Part shown: positions 29,817-38,898 of the stretch, piece after piece
How positions within the stretch are numbered: the stretch's first letter is position 1
Layout of the letters: every line of letters begins with the position of its first letter
Assembly: GCA_905182555.1 (NCBI GenBank)
Contig: CAJJBX010000011.1
Span: 1-64,000 of the forward strand
From: an uncultured Ilumatobacter sp.
Lineage (GTDB): Bacteria > Actinomycetota > Acidimicrobiia > Acidimicrobiales > Ilumatobacteraceae
DNA: 64,000 nt
Direction: 5' to 3'
Translations under genes and position numbers: made by a program
Notes under the pieces: model-generated
Database searches by the model: none
Seen by the model: the letters and a program-made list of their open reading frames with translations, nothing else
What the model was told of the DNA's origin: nothing

Positions 29817-30464
29817 ATGGTTGGTAATCCAGACAGCACCGCTCGCGCTCCGTTCGCACCGTGGGACCGGCGTGATTTGCCGGGCAGTTTCAACGTGGCC
29901 GAAACCGCTCGTCGCGTTGGCAATTACAAGTGGACCGAAATGAAGTTGTTCGAGGCGCTGGGTGGCTGGATTGCCACCGTGCCCGAGCTCGACATCAAGA
30001 TGCGTCTCGGAGCGCACTGCTATCACCACGCATGGCACGCCGACCTCTGGCACAAGCGCCTTCCCGAGCTGCGCGAGATGAAGCCCGAGCGGCTGACCGT
30101 GCCCGCCAACGAGGCGATGGAACGATTCATTGAGGCAATGACCGAGCCGGAGGCTGCCGAACTGTCGATCGAGAAGCTCGTCGGCGTGTACCGCGTGCTG
30201 ATCCCTCGGTTCATCGCCGCATACACGTACCACCGCAACAACACGAGTGAAATCACCGATGCACCCACGATCCGGTCAATCAATTTCATTCTGCAAGACG
30301 AGTTCGACGACTGGCGCGATGGCGAAATGATGCTGCAGTCGCTCATCACGAGGCCCGAACACGTCGAGCGAGCGGCTGCGCACCAAGCCAAACTCGAAGC
30401 AATCATGGTGGAAGCCGGCGGGATTACGGGCCCTGACAGCATCGGTGGCGCTGAACCAGGCTGA
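29817..30464 (+). CDS. Conserved His-rich helical protein of unknown function
   Basis: I do not recognise this 215-residue protein. It is mostly helical by composition, with clustered histidines (AHCYHHAWHADLWHKRLPEL) and acidic residues (INFILQDEFDDWRDGEMM) that could form a metal site as in ferritin-like proteins. It lies about 630 bases upstream of a DUF455 ferritin-like gene on the same strand, which fits but does not prove a di-iron role. ATG 29817 is the start. The final GGAEPG repeats the region just downstream. Confidence 0.5.
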   Translation: MVGNPDSTARAPFAPWDRRDLPGSFNVAETARRVGNYKWTEMKLFEALGGWIATVPELDIKMRLGAHCYHHAWHADLWHKRLPELREMKPERLTVPANEAMERFIEAMTEPEAAELSIEKLVGVYRVLIPRFIAAYTYHRNNTSEITDAPTIRSINFILQDEFDDWRDGEMMLQSLITRPEHVERAAAHQAKLEAIMVEAGGITGPDSIGGAEPG

Positions 30465-30550
30465 CAGCATCGGTGGCGCTGAACGCGGTCGGTCGGACCA
30501 CTCAAGGCCACCGCCGTGCCGTCGTGGCGTTTCGGTCTGTAGAACGCAAA

Positions 30551-30595
30551 AACCGACATGCAGGGCCTCGTTTACGAGGCCGCTACATGTCGGTT
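30551..30595 (-). terminator. Two-layer hairpin terminator
   Basis: The outer arms AACCGACATG and CATGTCGGTT are exact inverted copies, enclosing an inner hairpin GGCCTCG-TTTA-CGAGGCC. Read on the minus strand it ends in GGTTTTTGCG, so it should terminate the minus-strand gene at 30620-30883. It may also stop plus-strand transcripts from the gene ending at 30464. Confidence 0.85.
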
Positions 30596-30619
30596 GAGGC
30601 GAGAAGCCGTTCAGTTGGC

Positions 30620-30883
30620 CTAGGCGACGAACCAGCCGTTGATGTCAACCACGATGTCGGTCGCTGTGCTGGAGTAGAAGCACACCGTGCCATCTGCCGA
30701 CACAGGAGCAATGACGGCGTTACCAACGATCCCGCCAGCCGGGTAGTTCACGCTGGCAACGAACTCACGTGTGCCACATGGGTAAACAGTGATGTACCCC
30801 GCCGCTCCGGATCCGACCGACGTGACGTTCAATGACACTGCGCTCATCCCGTCTGCCGGAGTGAACCTGCCCAGTTCAGTCAT
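30620..30883 (-). CDS. C-terminal surface-domain fragment
   Basis: This 87-codon frame matches a domain often found at the C-terminus of secreted actinobacterial proteins (SAVSLNVTSVGSGAAGY, YITVYPCGTREF, CFYSSTATDIVVDINGWF). It holds two cysteines and ends with the usual IVVDINGWF motif. There is no signal peptide or catalytic domain in front of it, so it is probably the remnant of a longer secreted protein. The strong terminator directly downstream suggests it is, or was, transcribed. Confidence 0.55.
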   Translation of the reverse strand: MTELGRFTPADGMSAVSLNVTSVGSGAAGYITVYPCGTREFVASVNYPAGGIVGNAVIAPVSADGTVCFYSSTATDIVVDINGWFVA

Positions 30884-31095
30884 CTGAACCTCGAGTTTAT
30901 CTGCTGATTTCCTGGGGTAGTAGCTCGTACGATTGCCAGATCTGTGCTCAGGTGCGTGGCGTCACCCGAGCCACTGAATTCCGCGAGGCTCTCGCGCGTA
31001 CGCGGCTATGGTTTTCGACACGGTCACAATCCATCGTGTTGCGAGTAGCACCAACACACGTTCAATAGTGAAATCCAGAGAAATGGGGGCGCCCA

Positions 31096-31968
31096 TTGCG
31101 TCAGTTCTTTCCCGTCGAAGACCTCGCTCGTGACGAGCGGTTCGTACAGACGAACATGGCTGAACGGCTTGCCGACACGCGGAACCCGGTCGAAGCCACC
31201 CCGACCGGCCGCAAGTCGAGCAAATCGCGTGCGGCGTCCAATCGCCTCACGCCCGACCGCCCGGACGCATCTGAGCGTGCCCGAGGCCTGATGCACGGCA
31301 TCATGGTAGGCGAAATTCAGGCCCTCGAAGGCGCTGGGCGGACCGCGCATGACTTTGATGCTGGCGACGGCACCGGCGACACCATCCCGTTCGAACTTAA
31401 GCTCGACATGGCGCGCCAGGCCTGGGACGAGGCACGCCACGTCGAAATTAGCGCCAAGCTGGGCGACTGGATGGGCACCGAACTCGGTGAGTTCCAAGAG
31501 AACACCGTCCTGTTCGAAGCTGCATGCTCCAACGATCCTGTACTGCGTCTCGCCGGCGTCAACCGGGCTCTCGAAGGCCTCGCCATCGACGTCTTCACCC
31601 AAATGAAAGAGTTCGGCGACCTGGCCGGCGACCCGTTCCTCGAGTTCTGCGAAGACTGGATGCTCGCCGACGAAGTGACCCACGTGAAGATGGGCTCCGA
31701 CTGGCTGCGCAAGGTCACGGAGAACGATCCTGGCCGCCGCAAAAAGGCGCTCGAGTTCCAGCAGGTCGTCGACAAGCTCTTCAGCTTCGGTGGAGCGCGC
31801 GGCGACCACGACGAGAGCAGCTTCATCCTGGCCCGCCGCTTCCGAGAGCTCGCCGGTTTCACCGATGACGAGGTCGACACCATTTCCGAACTCGATCACG
31901 AGGCACTCGTCGAACGCCAAGCTGCCATTGCCACTGCGCAGGCCGCCGCCGTCCCGGCTCCGGCCTGA
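31096..31968 (+). CDS. DUF455 ferritin-like protein
   Basis: The protein matches the ferritin-like DUF455 family. Metal-ligand-type glutamates and histidines are in IMVGEIQALEGAGRT, DEARHVEISAKLGDW, and MLADEVTHVKMGSDWL, the four-helix di-iron pattern. A TTG start at 31096 is possible; ATG 31156 (MAERLADTRN) would also keep the fold. The C-terminus ends in an Ala-rich tail. The stop overlaps the next start (TGATG), so it is translationally coupled with the unknown gene at 31968. The reaction is unknown. Confidence 0.75.
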   Translation: MRQFFPVEDLARDERFVQTNMAERLADTRNPVEATPTGRKSSKSRAASNRLTPDRPDASERARGLMHGIMVGEIQALEGAGRTAHDFDAGDGTGDTIPFELKLDMARQAWDEARHVEISAKLGDWMGTELGEFQENTVLFEAACSNDPVLRLAGVNRALEGLAIDVFTQMKEFGDLAGDPFLEFCEDWMLADEVTHVKMGSDWLRKVTENDPGRRKKALEFQQVVDKLFSFGGARGDHDESSFILARRFRELAGFTDDEVDTISELDHEALVERQAAIATAQAAAVPAPA

Positions 31969-32556
31969 TGTCCGGAACGCTCGTTAAGGGCAAGGTCACT
32001 GTTGCCCCGGCGCAGTTCGTTCACGTCAAGTACGACGCCGCCGAGATCGCTGCGCTCGTCACCGACCTGGCCGAACAGCTGGGCAGTCTCCAATCCGATC
32101 GAGTTGACGATCGACGAGACCACACCGTTAGCCAAGATCGTCTCCGAGCTCGATGCGGTGTCGTCAGATGCGGTGTCGTCAGATGCGGTGTCGTCTGATG
32201 CGGTGATCCGAATCGCTGCCCAAAGTGGCGCTCTCGAGAACACCAAGGTGCTCACCACGTTGGGCCCCGTCCAAACAAGGGTGGCAGTGGGCCGCATGCT
32301 GCTGCGAGCCCGTGACCGGATGCGCGACGACTTCGCCGACGCTCCCGCCGACAACGACCTGACCCGCGAGGAAAACGCCGCGTGGGACACCTACTGCGCC
32401 GGCCGCTTACTTCGTGCCGGCTGCGAGATCCACGAGCAGCGCTGGCGCTACAACCACCGCAACCGGTTCGGCTTCAGCGACGCGGTCGACACCGACTTCG
32501 ATCGGCTGTGGGCTGCCGACGATCTCGCATGGGCCGGCCTCATTCCGGGCACCTGA
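31968..32556 (+). CDS. Conserved protein coupled to DUF455 (frame break near 32085)
   Basis: I do not recognise this protein. It starts MSGTLVKGKVTVAPAQF and an extra A near 32085 splits it; the continuation reads VSNPIELTIDETTPLAKI. The middle carries a (SSDAV)3 repeat from a DNA tandem repeat. The end is rich in aromatic and basic residues (CEIHEQRWRYNHRNRFGF). Translational coupling with the DUF455 gene suggests the two products work together. No membrane segments or signal are seen. Confidence 0.55.
32152..32196. repeat. 15-bp in-frame tandem repeat
   Basis: Three copies of GATGCGGTGTCGTCA (the last differs at one base) run head to tail inside the DUF455-coupled gene and encode repeating DAVSS. 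The unit keeps frame, so copy number may vary without breaking the gene. Confidence 0.85.
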
Positions 32557-32655
32557 CGTCGTCCACCCGATACCCCAAGCTGACAGTCCCGCGCTCAAAG
32601 CTGTGGCTGACCCTCCGGTCCGTCGTCCGGCACTGCCGCGTGATTTCCTTACGGC

Positions 32656-33651
32656 ATGAACATAGATTCTTCACGGGTGCGACGGGTCCACACGTCAGAT
32701 GAGTTCGGCGGCGTCGATCTTGATGTGATCGACACGGGCACGCCCGGCAATCCGGTGATCGTGCTCTGTCACGGCTGGCCAGAGAGTAAGCACAGCTGGA
32801 GGCATCAAATTGAGCCCCTGGTCGACGCGGGGTATCGCGTGCTCGTCCCCGACCAGCGCGGCTACGGGTCGTCGTCGGCACCGCGCGATGTCGCGGCCTA
32901 CCGGAGCGACCGGCTGTCGAGTGACCTCATTGCACTCCTTGATGACGTCGATGCCGAGCAGGCGACCTTCGTTGGCCATGACTGGGGTGCGCTGGTGGTG
33001 TGGGACCTCGCCCGCTACCACCCGGACCGCGTCAGTGGCCTGATCAACGTCAGCGTGCCCTACACACCGTGGCCGATGCAGCCAACCGAGATGTTCCGGG
33101 CGACCTACGGCGACCGGTTTTTCTACATGCTGTACTTCCAACTCCCCGAGCTTGCCGAGAACGAACTCGACGCCGACGTGGCGCGTTCACTCCGCACGGT
33201 GATCTGGAGCGGATCGGGCGAAACCGCAGCGCCACCCCCGCCGACCGACCAGCTCCCCCCGATGGCAGGGACCGGGCTACTCGACACCTGGGGCAGCGCT
33301 GCAGGGGTTCCCGATGGTCTTCCAGCGTGGCTACCCGCCGACGACTTCCACGAGTTCGTCAACCAGTTCATGACGAGTGGCTTCTTCGGCCCAATCAGTT
33401 GGTATCGCAACCTCGATGCCGACTGGGCACTCACCAAAGACCTCCCCGCACCGCCAATGCCAACGGCGTTCATCGGTGGCGACAAGGACATGGTGATTGC
33501 CCACCGCATGGAGTACGTCGAGTCGATGGCCGTGATGCTGCCGGACTACCGAGGCCACGTGATCATCCCCGGCGCCGGCCACTGGACGCAGCAGGAAAAG
33601 CCTGCCGAGTTCAATGCCGCGCTCATCCAGCAGCTCAACGCACTTCTCTGA
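32656..33651 (+). CDS. Alpha/beta-hydrolase, epoxide hydrolase type
   Basis: This 331-residue protein has the epoxide-hydrolase layout. The oxyanion motif HGWPES is near residue 40, the nucleophile aspartate in GHDWGA near residue 98, a cap domain with NVSVPYTPWPM and WYRNLDADW, and the catalytic histidine in AGHWTQQEKP near the end. It would open epoxides by water attack in the cytosol; haloalkane dehalogenase activity is a less likely alternative. ATG 32656 follows a non-coding gap and the gene stands alone. Confidence 0.85.
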   Translation: MNIDSSRVRRVHTSDEFGGVDLDVIDTGTPGNPVIVLCHGWPESKHSWRHQIEPLVDAGYRVLVPDQRGYGSSSAPRDVAAYRSDRLSSDLIALLDDVDAEQATFVGHDWGALVVWDLARYHPDRVSGLINVSVPYTPWPMQPTEMFRATYGDRFFYMLYFQLPELAENELDADVARSLRTVIWSGSGETAAPPPPTDQLPPMAGTGLLDTWGSAAGVPDGLPAWLPADDFHEFVNQFMTSGFFGPISWYRNLDADWALTKDLPAPPMPTAFIGGDKDMVIAHRMEYVESMAVMLPDYRGHVIIPGAGHWTQQEKPAEFNAALIQQLNALL

Positions 33652-33676
33652 TCGCGCACCCTGCTGACCTGAATGT

Positions 33677-33716
33677 GGGTGAGGGCGTAGATGGGTGAGG
33701 GCGTAGATGGGTGAAT
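33677..33716. repeat. 16-bp tandem repeat in intergenic gap
   Basis: Two full copies of GGGTGAGGGCGTAGAT and a partial third copy lie between the convergent epoxide hydrolase and membrane-protein genes. No coding role is apparent. Confidence 0.8.
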
Positions 33717-33749
33717 GGGGCGAGGCGGCGGTTATCGGACGGCGCGTCC

Positions 33750-34493
33750 TCACTGCACCAACTGGGCGTGGCCCGACGGCCGTCCCGGCTTTGCCTCGGT
33801 GAGAGGCCGGCAGCACGGTCGCTGCCAGCCGAAGCCGACGACCTTGCCCTTCGGCGGCCAGTAACCGTCGCGGCTGTACGCCCACCATTCGAACGGGTTG
33901 AGGTAGTACGCAGCCGATTCGACGGTTCCGAACAGGGAGTCACCCTTGCGTCGACGATCAACGAGCCAGCGCGCTGTACCGACCGCTCCCCCGAGCACCA
34001 TCCAACCGACGTAGAGCAGCGGATAGAGCGGGCCGAACCAGCGGGCCTGCCACACGTGGACGTCTTCGTGGTCGGTGATGAGCTTGGCTCGCCGTGGCTG
34101 CTCCACGTCACCGGCACCGCCGATGACGTTGCCGAGCGTGGTGGCAAAGCCCTTCCGTGGCATAAAGCCTCGGCGATACACGTGCCGGTTGCGTCGCTCG
34201 CTCAGCCCGGCAACGTAGCCCGAATCCCGCTTGATGAACCCGACGCCATGCGCAAAGAGACCCGCACTGGTCATTGGAAGGGCCCACGTGGAGTCGAGGG
34301 TGAACGCGATAAAACCGTCGGAGCAGCTCCAACCGTAGATCCCGCGATAGCCCGAGATTGCTCCGTTCAACCCACCGACGACAGCAGCAGGGACGCCGAC
34401 ACCGACGGCCGAGCCGATAGCTCCTGCGAACACAGCCCCGAGCGCGGCAGCACCCGCCGCCTCGGCGAGACGACGGGTGCTGCTGTTGAGCAT
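33750..34493 (-). CDS. Membrane protein with HExxH-like motif, function unknown
   Basis: This protein of about 247 residues starts at ATG 34493 (MLNSSTRRLAEAAG). It has a glycine-rich hydrophobic N-terminal part (GAVFAGAIGSAVGVGVPAAV) and later a segment ITDHEDVHVWQARWFGPLY that carries a HExxH-like metal motif, then membrane helices. The end reads LNPFEWWAYSRDGYWPP. I cannot name the family with certainty; the motif hints at a metalloprotein, but no activity should be assumed. A short gap separates it from the Bax-inhibitor-1 gene. Confidence 0.55.
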   Translation of the reverse strand: MLNSSTRRLAEAAGAAALGAVFAGAIGSAVGVGVPAAVVGGLNGAISGYRGIYGWSCSDGFIAFTLDSTWALPMTSAGLFAHGVGFIKRDSGYVAGLSERRNRHVYRRGFMPRKGFATTLGNVIGGAGDVEQPRRAKLITDHEDVHVWQARWFGPLYPLLYVGWMVLGGAVGTARWLVDRRRKGDSLFGTVESAAYYLNPFEWWAYSRDGYWPPKGKVVGFGWQRPCCRPLTEAKPGRPSGHAQLVQ

Positions 34494-34522
34494 TGAGTTG
34501 TGAGCGAGGTCCGGCGTGCTTC

Positions 34523-35359
34523 TCAGCGCTGCTGGAGCTTGGAGAGCAGTCGCAGGATCTCGAGGTACAGCCACACGATCGTGACGAGCAAGCCGAGCGC
34601 AGAAACCCACTCGTATGCCTTGGGCATGCCAGCTTCGACGCCCTTCTCGATGCGGTCGAAGTCGAGCGCGAGCATCATCGCAGCGACGCCACAGACGACG
34701 ACGGAGAAGCCAATGCCGAACAGGCTCGGACTATTGATGAAGGCAATTTCGCCACCGAACAGGCTCATCAAGAACGACACGCCGTACAGCACCATGATGC
34801 CCATCGTGGCAAAAATGACGTTGCGGCGGAACTTCTCGGTGACCTTGATGATCCGGGTGCGGTACAAAACGAGCATCACAAAGAAAACCGAAGCGGTGGC
34901 GGCAACCGCCTGCAGGACGATGCCGTTCTGAAAGGTCTCGTAGCCCTTGGAAATTGCTCCGACAGCGAAGCCATAGCCGAGCGCGTAGACCGGGCCGAGG
35001 AACTTCGCCCACATCGGCTTGAAAGACGACGCAATCACTGCGCCGAAGCCAGCAATGATGCCGACCATTGCAATGGGCGGGAACGAATAGGTGGCTTCGC
35101 CCGTGAGCGTGGTGCCGCCTGCTGCGGACCACCCAAACGATGCGGAGATGAGGAGCAGAACAAACAGGGATGCAACGGCGGTGATCGTGCCGTTGACGGT
35201 CATGACGTCCTTGGACCACGGGGTGGTCGGGCCGTCGTTGGTTGGAGCGTTGAGCGGCGATCCGGTAGTGAGAGGAGCAGTGTGCCCGCCGCGCACCGGT
35301 GCCGCCCATCCGGCGGCATCGCGCCGCATGGTGTTGTCGTTAAAGACTGGGTTAGCCAT
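34523..35359 (-). CDS. Bax inhibitor-1/YccA-family membrane protein
   Basis: This 278-residue protein has an N-terminal charged and proline-rich stretch followed by about seven membrane helices. The family features include FKPMWAKFLGPVYALGYGFA, a run of helices through VFFVMLVLYRTRIIKV, and a C-terminal LALDFDRIEKGVEAGMPKAY motif. BI-1-family proteins are membrane proteins implicated in calcium leak and stress survival; the bacterial role is not settled. ATG 35359 (MANPVFNDNTM) is clear. Confidence 0.87.
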   Translation of the reverse strand: MANPVFNDNTMRRDAAGWAAPVRGGHTAPLTTGSPLNAPTNDGPTTPWSKDVMTVNGTITAVASLFVLLLISASFGWSAAGGTTLTGEATYSFPPIAMVGIIAGFGAVIASSFKPMWAKFLGPVYALGYGFAVGAISKGYETFQNGIVLQAVAATASVFFVMLVLYRTRIIKVTEKFRRNVIFATMGIMVLYGVSFLMSLFGGEIAFINSPSLFGIGFSVVVCGVAAMMLALDFDRIEKGVEAGMPKAYEWVSALGLLVTIVWLYLEILRLLSKLQQR

Positions 35360-35394
35360 GAGAGAAGTGTACAGGCGCCACTATCTGCACCGCT

Positions 35395-35727
35395 TCAGCG
35401 CAGGTCATGTGCGCTGGTGCCTTCCCACATATCGATTTCGGGGGCCGACGCCAAGACGGCGCTGCACGACGTGGCCATCTCGACCATGAGTGGGGAGTCG
35501 AAGTGCTGCCGTTGCATCTGGCCAGAATCCCACTTCTGGATCACGAGGTGCCGGCCGGGCGTGGTAATGCTCGAACACAGATCAACGTTGCGGCAACCGT
35601 CTGCCATGCGTGTCAGCACGATGTACTTCGACAGGATCGCAAGCAACTCTTCGTTGTCGGCCTGACGCTGGTTTGCATCAAAAGTCATCGTGATGACGAC
35701 CAGCTCAATTTCGATGTCATCGCTCAT
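35395..35727 (-). CDS. Antibiotic-biosynthesis-monooxygenase-like (ABM) domain protein
   Basis: This 110-residue protein starts at ATG 35727 (MSDDIEIELVVITM). It shows the ABM ferredoxin-like dimer pattern: a first strand ELVVITMTFDA, a helix NEELLAILSKYI, then GRHLVIQKWDS and HFDSPLMVEM. Such domains act as small cofactor-free or heme-linked oxygenases, or as sensors. The upstream open frame overlaps the sigma-factor promoter region and is not family-like. It is divergent from the sigma gene. Confidence 0.72.
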   Translation of the reverse strand: MSDDIEIELVVITMTFDANQRQADNEELLAILSKYIVLTRMADGCRNVDLCSSITTPGRHLVIQKWDSGQMQRQHFDSPLMVEMATSCSAVLASAPEIDMWEGTSAHDLR

Positions 35728-35920
35728 TGCGATCGGTGGGCCTTTCGTATCGCTGGTGGAGATACTCACGAATTGACACGCGAAACGCGCATTTCTAGGT
35801 TGACGCAAGGATCTGCCTCGGTATCGTGACGTTCGTCTCGGGGGATAGGCGGGTATACCACACTTCCACCGTGATGTCTTGCACACCGAAGAACCAACGA
35901 CTGAATAGTAGGAGCCGCCG

Positions 35921-36859
35921 GTGGCCAAAGATCGCGTCGAACGGGATGACGAAGACCTCGTCCGTCTCTACCTCACTGACATCGGGCAGTACACACTGCT
36001 CACCAAGGATGACGAAGTCCGCCTCGCGAAGGCCATCGAAGCTGGGAACGAAGCAATCGGGCAACTGGACGCCGGTGGAAAAGAACTGACCGCTGCCAAG
36101 AAGCGCGAGCTGCGCCGTACGGCCCGCAAGGGCGAAGAGGCCGAGCGCCAGTTCGTCCAGTCGAACCTTCGACTCGTCGTATCGATTGCCAAGAAGTACC
36201 AGGCGTCTGGCCTGCCGCTGCTCGACTTGATCCAAGAGGGCAACCTCGGCCTTATGCACGCTGTCGAAAAGTTCGACTGGCGCAAGGGCTTCAAGTTCTC
36301 CACCTACGCCACGTGGTGGATCCGTCAGGCCATTACTCGCGGCATCGCCAACACGGGCCGCACCATTCGCCTCCCGGTCCACGCCGGCGACACACTGGCT
36401 CGGTTGCAGAAGGCGCGTTCACGCCTCGAACTCAAGTTCGGGCGCCCTGCCACGCTCTCCGAGCTGGCCAAAGAGGTCGAAATGCCCGAGGACAAGGTCA
36501 CCGAGGCGTTGCGCTTCGCTGCCGAGCCGCTCTCGCTGTCCGAGCCACTGCGTGAAGACGGCGACGCCGAACTCGGCGACGTCGTCGAAGATCGCTCAGC
36601 CGAGTCGCCCTTCGAGGTCGCCGCCACTGCGCTGCTGCCCGACGAGATCAGCCGACTGCTCGCCCCGCTCGACGAACGCGAGCGCGAGATCCTCAAGCTG
36701 CGCTTCGGCCTCGACCGCGGTGAGCCACGGACCCTCGAAGAGGTTGGCGAACACTTCAACCTCACCCGTGAGCGCATCCGCCAAATCGAAGCTCGCGCCA
36801 TGAGCAAACTGCGCCACCCGTCGAGCGACACCGGCGCACGCGACCTTCTCGCCGTCTAA
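35921..36859 (+). CDS. RNA polymerase sigma-70 factor (group 2 type)
   Basis: This 312-residue sigma factor has region 1.2 (DLVRLYLTDIGQYTLLT), region 2 with LLDLIQEGNLGLMHAVEKFD and FSTYATWWIRQAITR, region 3, and region 4 with the helix-turn-helix TLEEVGEHFNLTRERIRQIE. It lacks a long region 1.1 and is short for a primary sigma, so it is probably a group 2 (SigB/HrdB-like) factor. GTG 35921 is preceded by TAGGAG. A family A palindrome follows four bases after the stop. Confidence 0.92.
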   Translation: MAKDRVERDDEDLVRLYLTDIGQYTLLTKDDEVRLAKAIEAGNEAIGQLDAGGKELTAAKKRELRRTARKGEEAERQFVQSNLRLVVSIAKKYQASGLPLLDLIQEGNLGLMHAVEKFDWRKGFKFSTYATWWIRQAITRGIANTGRTIRLPVHAGDTLARLQKARSRLELKFGRPATLSELAKEVEMPEDKVTEALRFAAEPLSLSEPLREDGDAELGDVVEDRSAESPFEVAATALLPDEISRLLAPLDEREREILKLRFGLDRGEPRTLEEVGEHFNLTRERIRQIEARAMSKLRHPSSDTGARDLLAV

Positions 36860-36863
36860 ACAG

Positions 36864-36894
36864 TGTCACACCGAGGTCTGACCTTGGCGTGACA
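36864..36894. repeat. Intergenic palindrome, family A copy 2
   Basis: Left arm TGTCACACCGAGGTC (36864-36878), a one-base loop, and right arm GACCTTGGCGTGACA (36880-36894) pair at 13 of 15 positions. It lies four bases past the sigma-factor stop. There is no T-run. Confidence 0.8.
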
Positions 36895-37505
36895 GTTGCA
36901 CCACGTTCACGGCGATTCCGGGCTCTTTGGATTTCAGGGCGGACTCAAGAATCGGCCAGGCTCTGCCAAAGAAGTAGCAATGCTTGCAACTCGCCGAGCC
37001 ACGCTTAACGCCCTCGAGCCGATGACCAGTGTGTATACAGCTGCGTGGCGACGGGGTTCTCAAGACATGTTCACCGCCGGAGTTTTGGCTCGAGACGACT
37101 TCGCTCGTGATCGGGCCCCAGAGTGCCGCGATGCGCTCAGGAGCGATACGACCGACACGTTCGTGGTTGAAGGCGACCGCCTGTTCATTGACTGCACCCC
37201 AATTCATCGGGCACCGGAGAAGGTGCTGCACTCGTGTCAACCATCGAAAAAGAGCTTCGATCGACCGGCGGGAGCCGTCTCACCACATGAGTGCCTCAAG
37301 ACAAACCCGAGCCGTTGGGTTTGTACGTCGACCAACCGAACCGTTTGGTCGAGTATGAGCGAATTCTCGCCGCCATGGGTATGACCTGCGGCGGGCCTCG
37401 GCCAATGGCGTCGCTCCCATTCTGACATCCAGCCCAGACGCGCAACGGCCAGCGCCCTCGAATTGGAGAACGCCGGCCGTTGTTCGAGCTGGTATCAGGT
37501 CAGGA
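36895..37505. other. Gap with no convincing gene
   Basis: No frame here shows clear family features. A minus-strand frame (36866-37240) contains SCKHCYFFGRAWPILE but no known motif. A plus-strand frame from GTG 37234 is interrupted by TGA at 37288 and continues as PEPLGLYVDQPNRLVEYE to 37424. Inverted CAACGGCC and GGCCGTTG arms at 37443-37482 could form a hairpin past the acyl-CoA dehydrogenase. The gap probably holds decayed genes. Confidence 0.4.
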
Positions 37506-38836
37506 TCAGGCCGGACCGGAGAAGGCGCCTTCCTTCACTTCGGAATTGCTCGCAAGGAACGTCTCCTTCGGGTTGTAGTCACGAGCCTTCTCTTCGCCAT
37601 CGTTGACTTCCTTACGACCCACGACCATCCAATGGACTTCGTCTGGGCCGTCAGCAAGGCGCAGCGTGCGCTGGCTGGTGTACATGTCAGCGAGTGGCGT
37701 CCACTGCGACACACCGGTCCCACCGTGCATCTGGATGGCCTGGTCAATGATCTCACAGACACGAATTGGAACCATTGCCTTCACTGCCGACACCCACACA
37801 CGAGCTTCAGAGTTACCGAGCTTGTCCATCGCGTTAGCAGCAGTGAGCACCATGCGGCGCATCGACTCGATCTCGATACGAGCCTTCGCAATCATCTCGG
37901 TGTTCCCACCAAGCTTGGCAAGCGGCTTACCAAAACCATCGCGAGTTAGACCACGCGACACCATCATCTCAAGAGCCTTCTCGGCCTGACCAATGGCACG
38001 CATGCAATGGTGGATACGGCCCGGGCCCAACCGCACCTGGCTGATCTCGAAACCGCGGCCTTCGCCCAGCAGAATGTTCTCGTACGGCACACGAACGTTC
38101 TCGAACTTGATGTGCATGTGGCCATGCGGCGCGTCGTCTTTACCGAACACATGCATCGGGCCAAGGATCTTCACGCCAGGCGTATCAATCGGCACAAGAA
38201 TCTGCGACTGACGCTGATGCGGCGGACCGTCAGGGCTCGTCTGCACCATCGTGATCATGATCTTGCAGCGCGGATCACCGGCACCAGAGATGTAGTACTT
38301 CTCGCCGTTGATCAACCATTCGTCGCCGTCACGCTCAGCCACACACGCAATGTTCTTCGCGTCAGATGACGCAACATCAGGCTCAGTCATCGCGTAAGCC
38401 GAACGAATCTCACCAGCCAAAAGCGGCTTCAACCACTTCTCCTTCTGCGCTTCGGTACCAACACGCAACAACACTTCCATGTTGCCCGTGTCAGGTGCCG
38501 CACAGTTAAATACTTCGAAGCAAGCGGGTTCTTGCCCAACTCGATCGCGATGTACGCGTAATCGAGGTTCGACAGACCCTCACCAGTTTCAGCATCGGGA
38601 AGGAAGAAGTTCCACAAGCCGTTGGCCTTGGCCTTGTCTTTGACAACCTGCAGCATTTCGAGCTGACCCGGGGCGTAACCCCAACGATCCTCACGCGTCG
38701 CGCCGAGCCGGAAAAACTCTTCCGACATCGGCTGAACTTCCTCCGCAATGAAGGCCTTGACCTTCTCATACAGCGGGCGCGCGCCTTCAGACATCCGAAG
38801 GTCGTACATATCAACAGTTGATTCGAGAGCAGCCAT
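37506..38836 (-). CDS. Acyl-CoA dehydrogenase (frame break near 38515)
   Basis: This FAD-dependent acyl-CoA dehydrogenase starts at ATG 38836 (MAALESTVDMYDLR). Domain features include YAMTEPDVASSDAKNI, then the C-terminal helical domain with HCMRAIGQAEKALEMM and MHGGTGVSQWTPLADMYTSQ. Its first 110 codons are in one frame and the rest in another; one missing base near 38515 would restore ASEVFNCAAPDTGNMEVLLR across the join. It resembles the long FadE-type enzymes of Actinobacteria. It would introduce a double bond into an acyl-CoA; the chain type is unknown. Confidence 0.87.
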
Positions 38837-38898
38837 GTGTCGAACTTAGTGATGAGTATCCCAGGTCGCGCTATCGGGTGCGCGCATCTTTTAAGGGC

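Noticed and set aside
32636-32652. A third family B palindrome near CGTGATTTCCTTACGG
   Set aside because: Only a left-arm-like sequence is present; no matching right arm follows.
37234-37424. Plus-strand frame with an in-frame TGA that might encode selenocysteine near selC
   Set aside because: No known selenoprotein motif such as UxxC or CxxU surrounds the TGA and no start-to-stop family match is seen.
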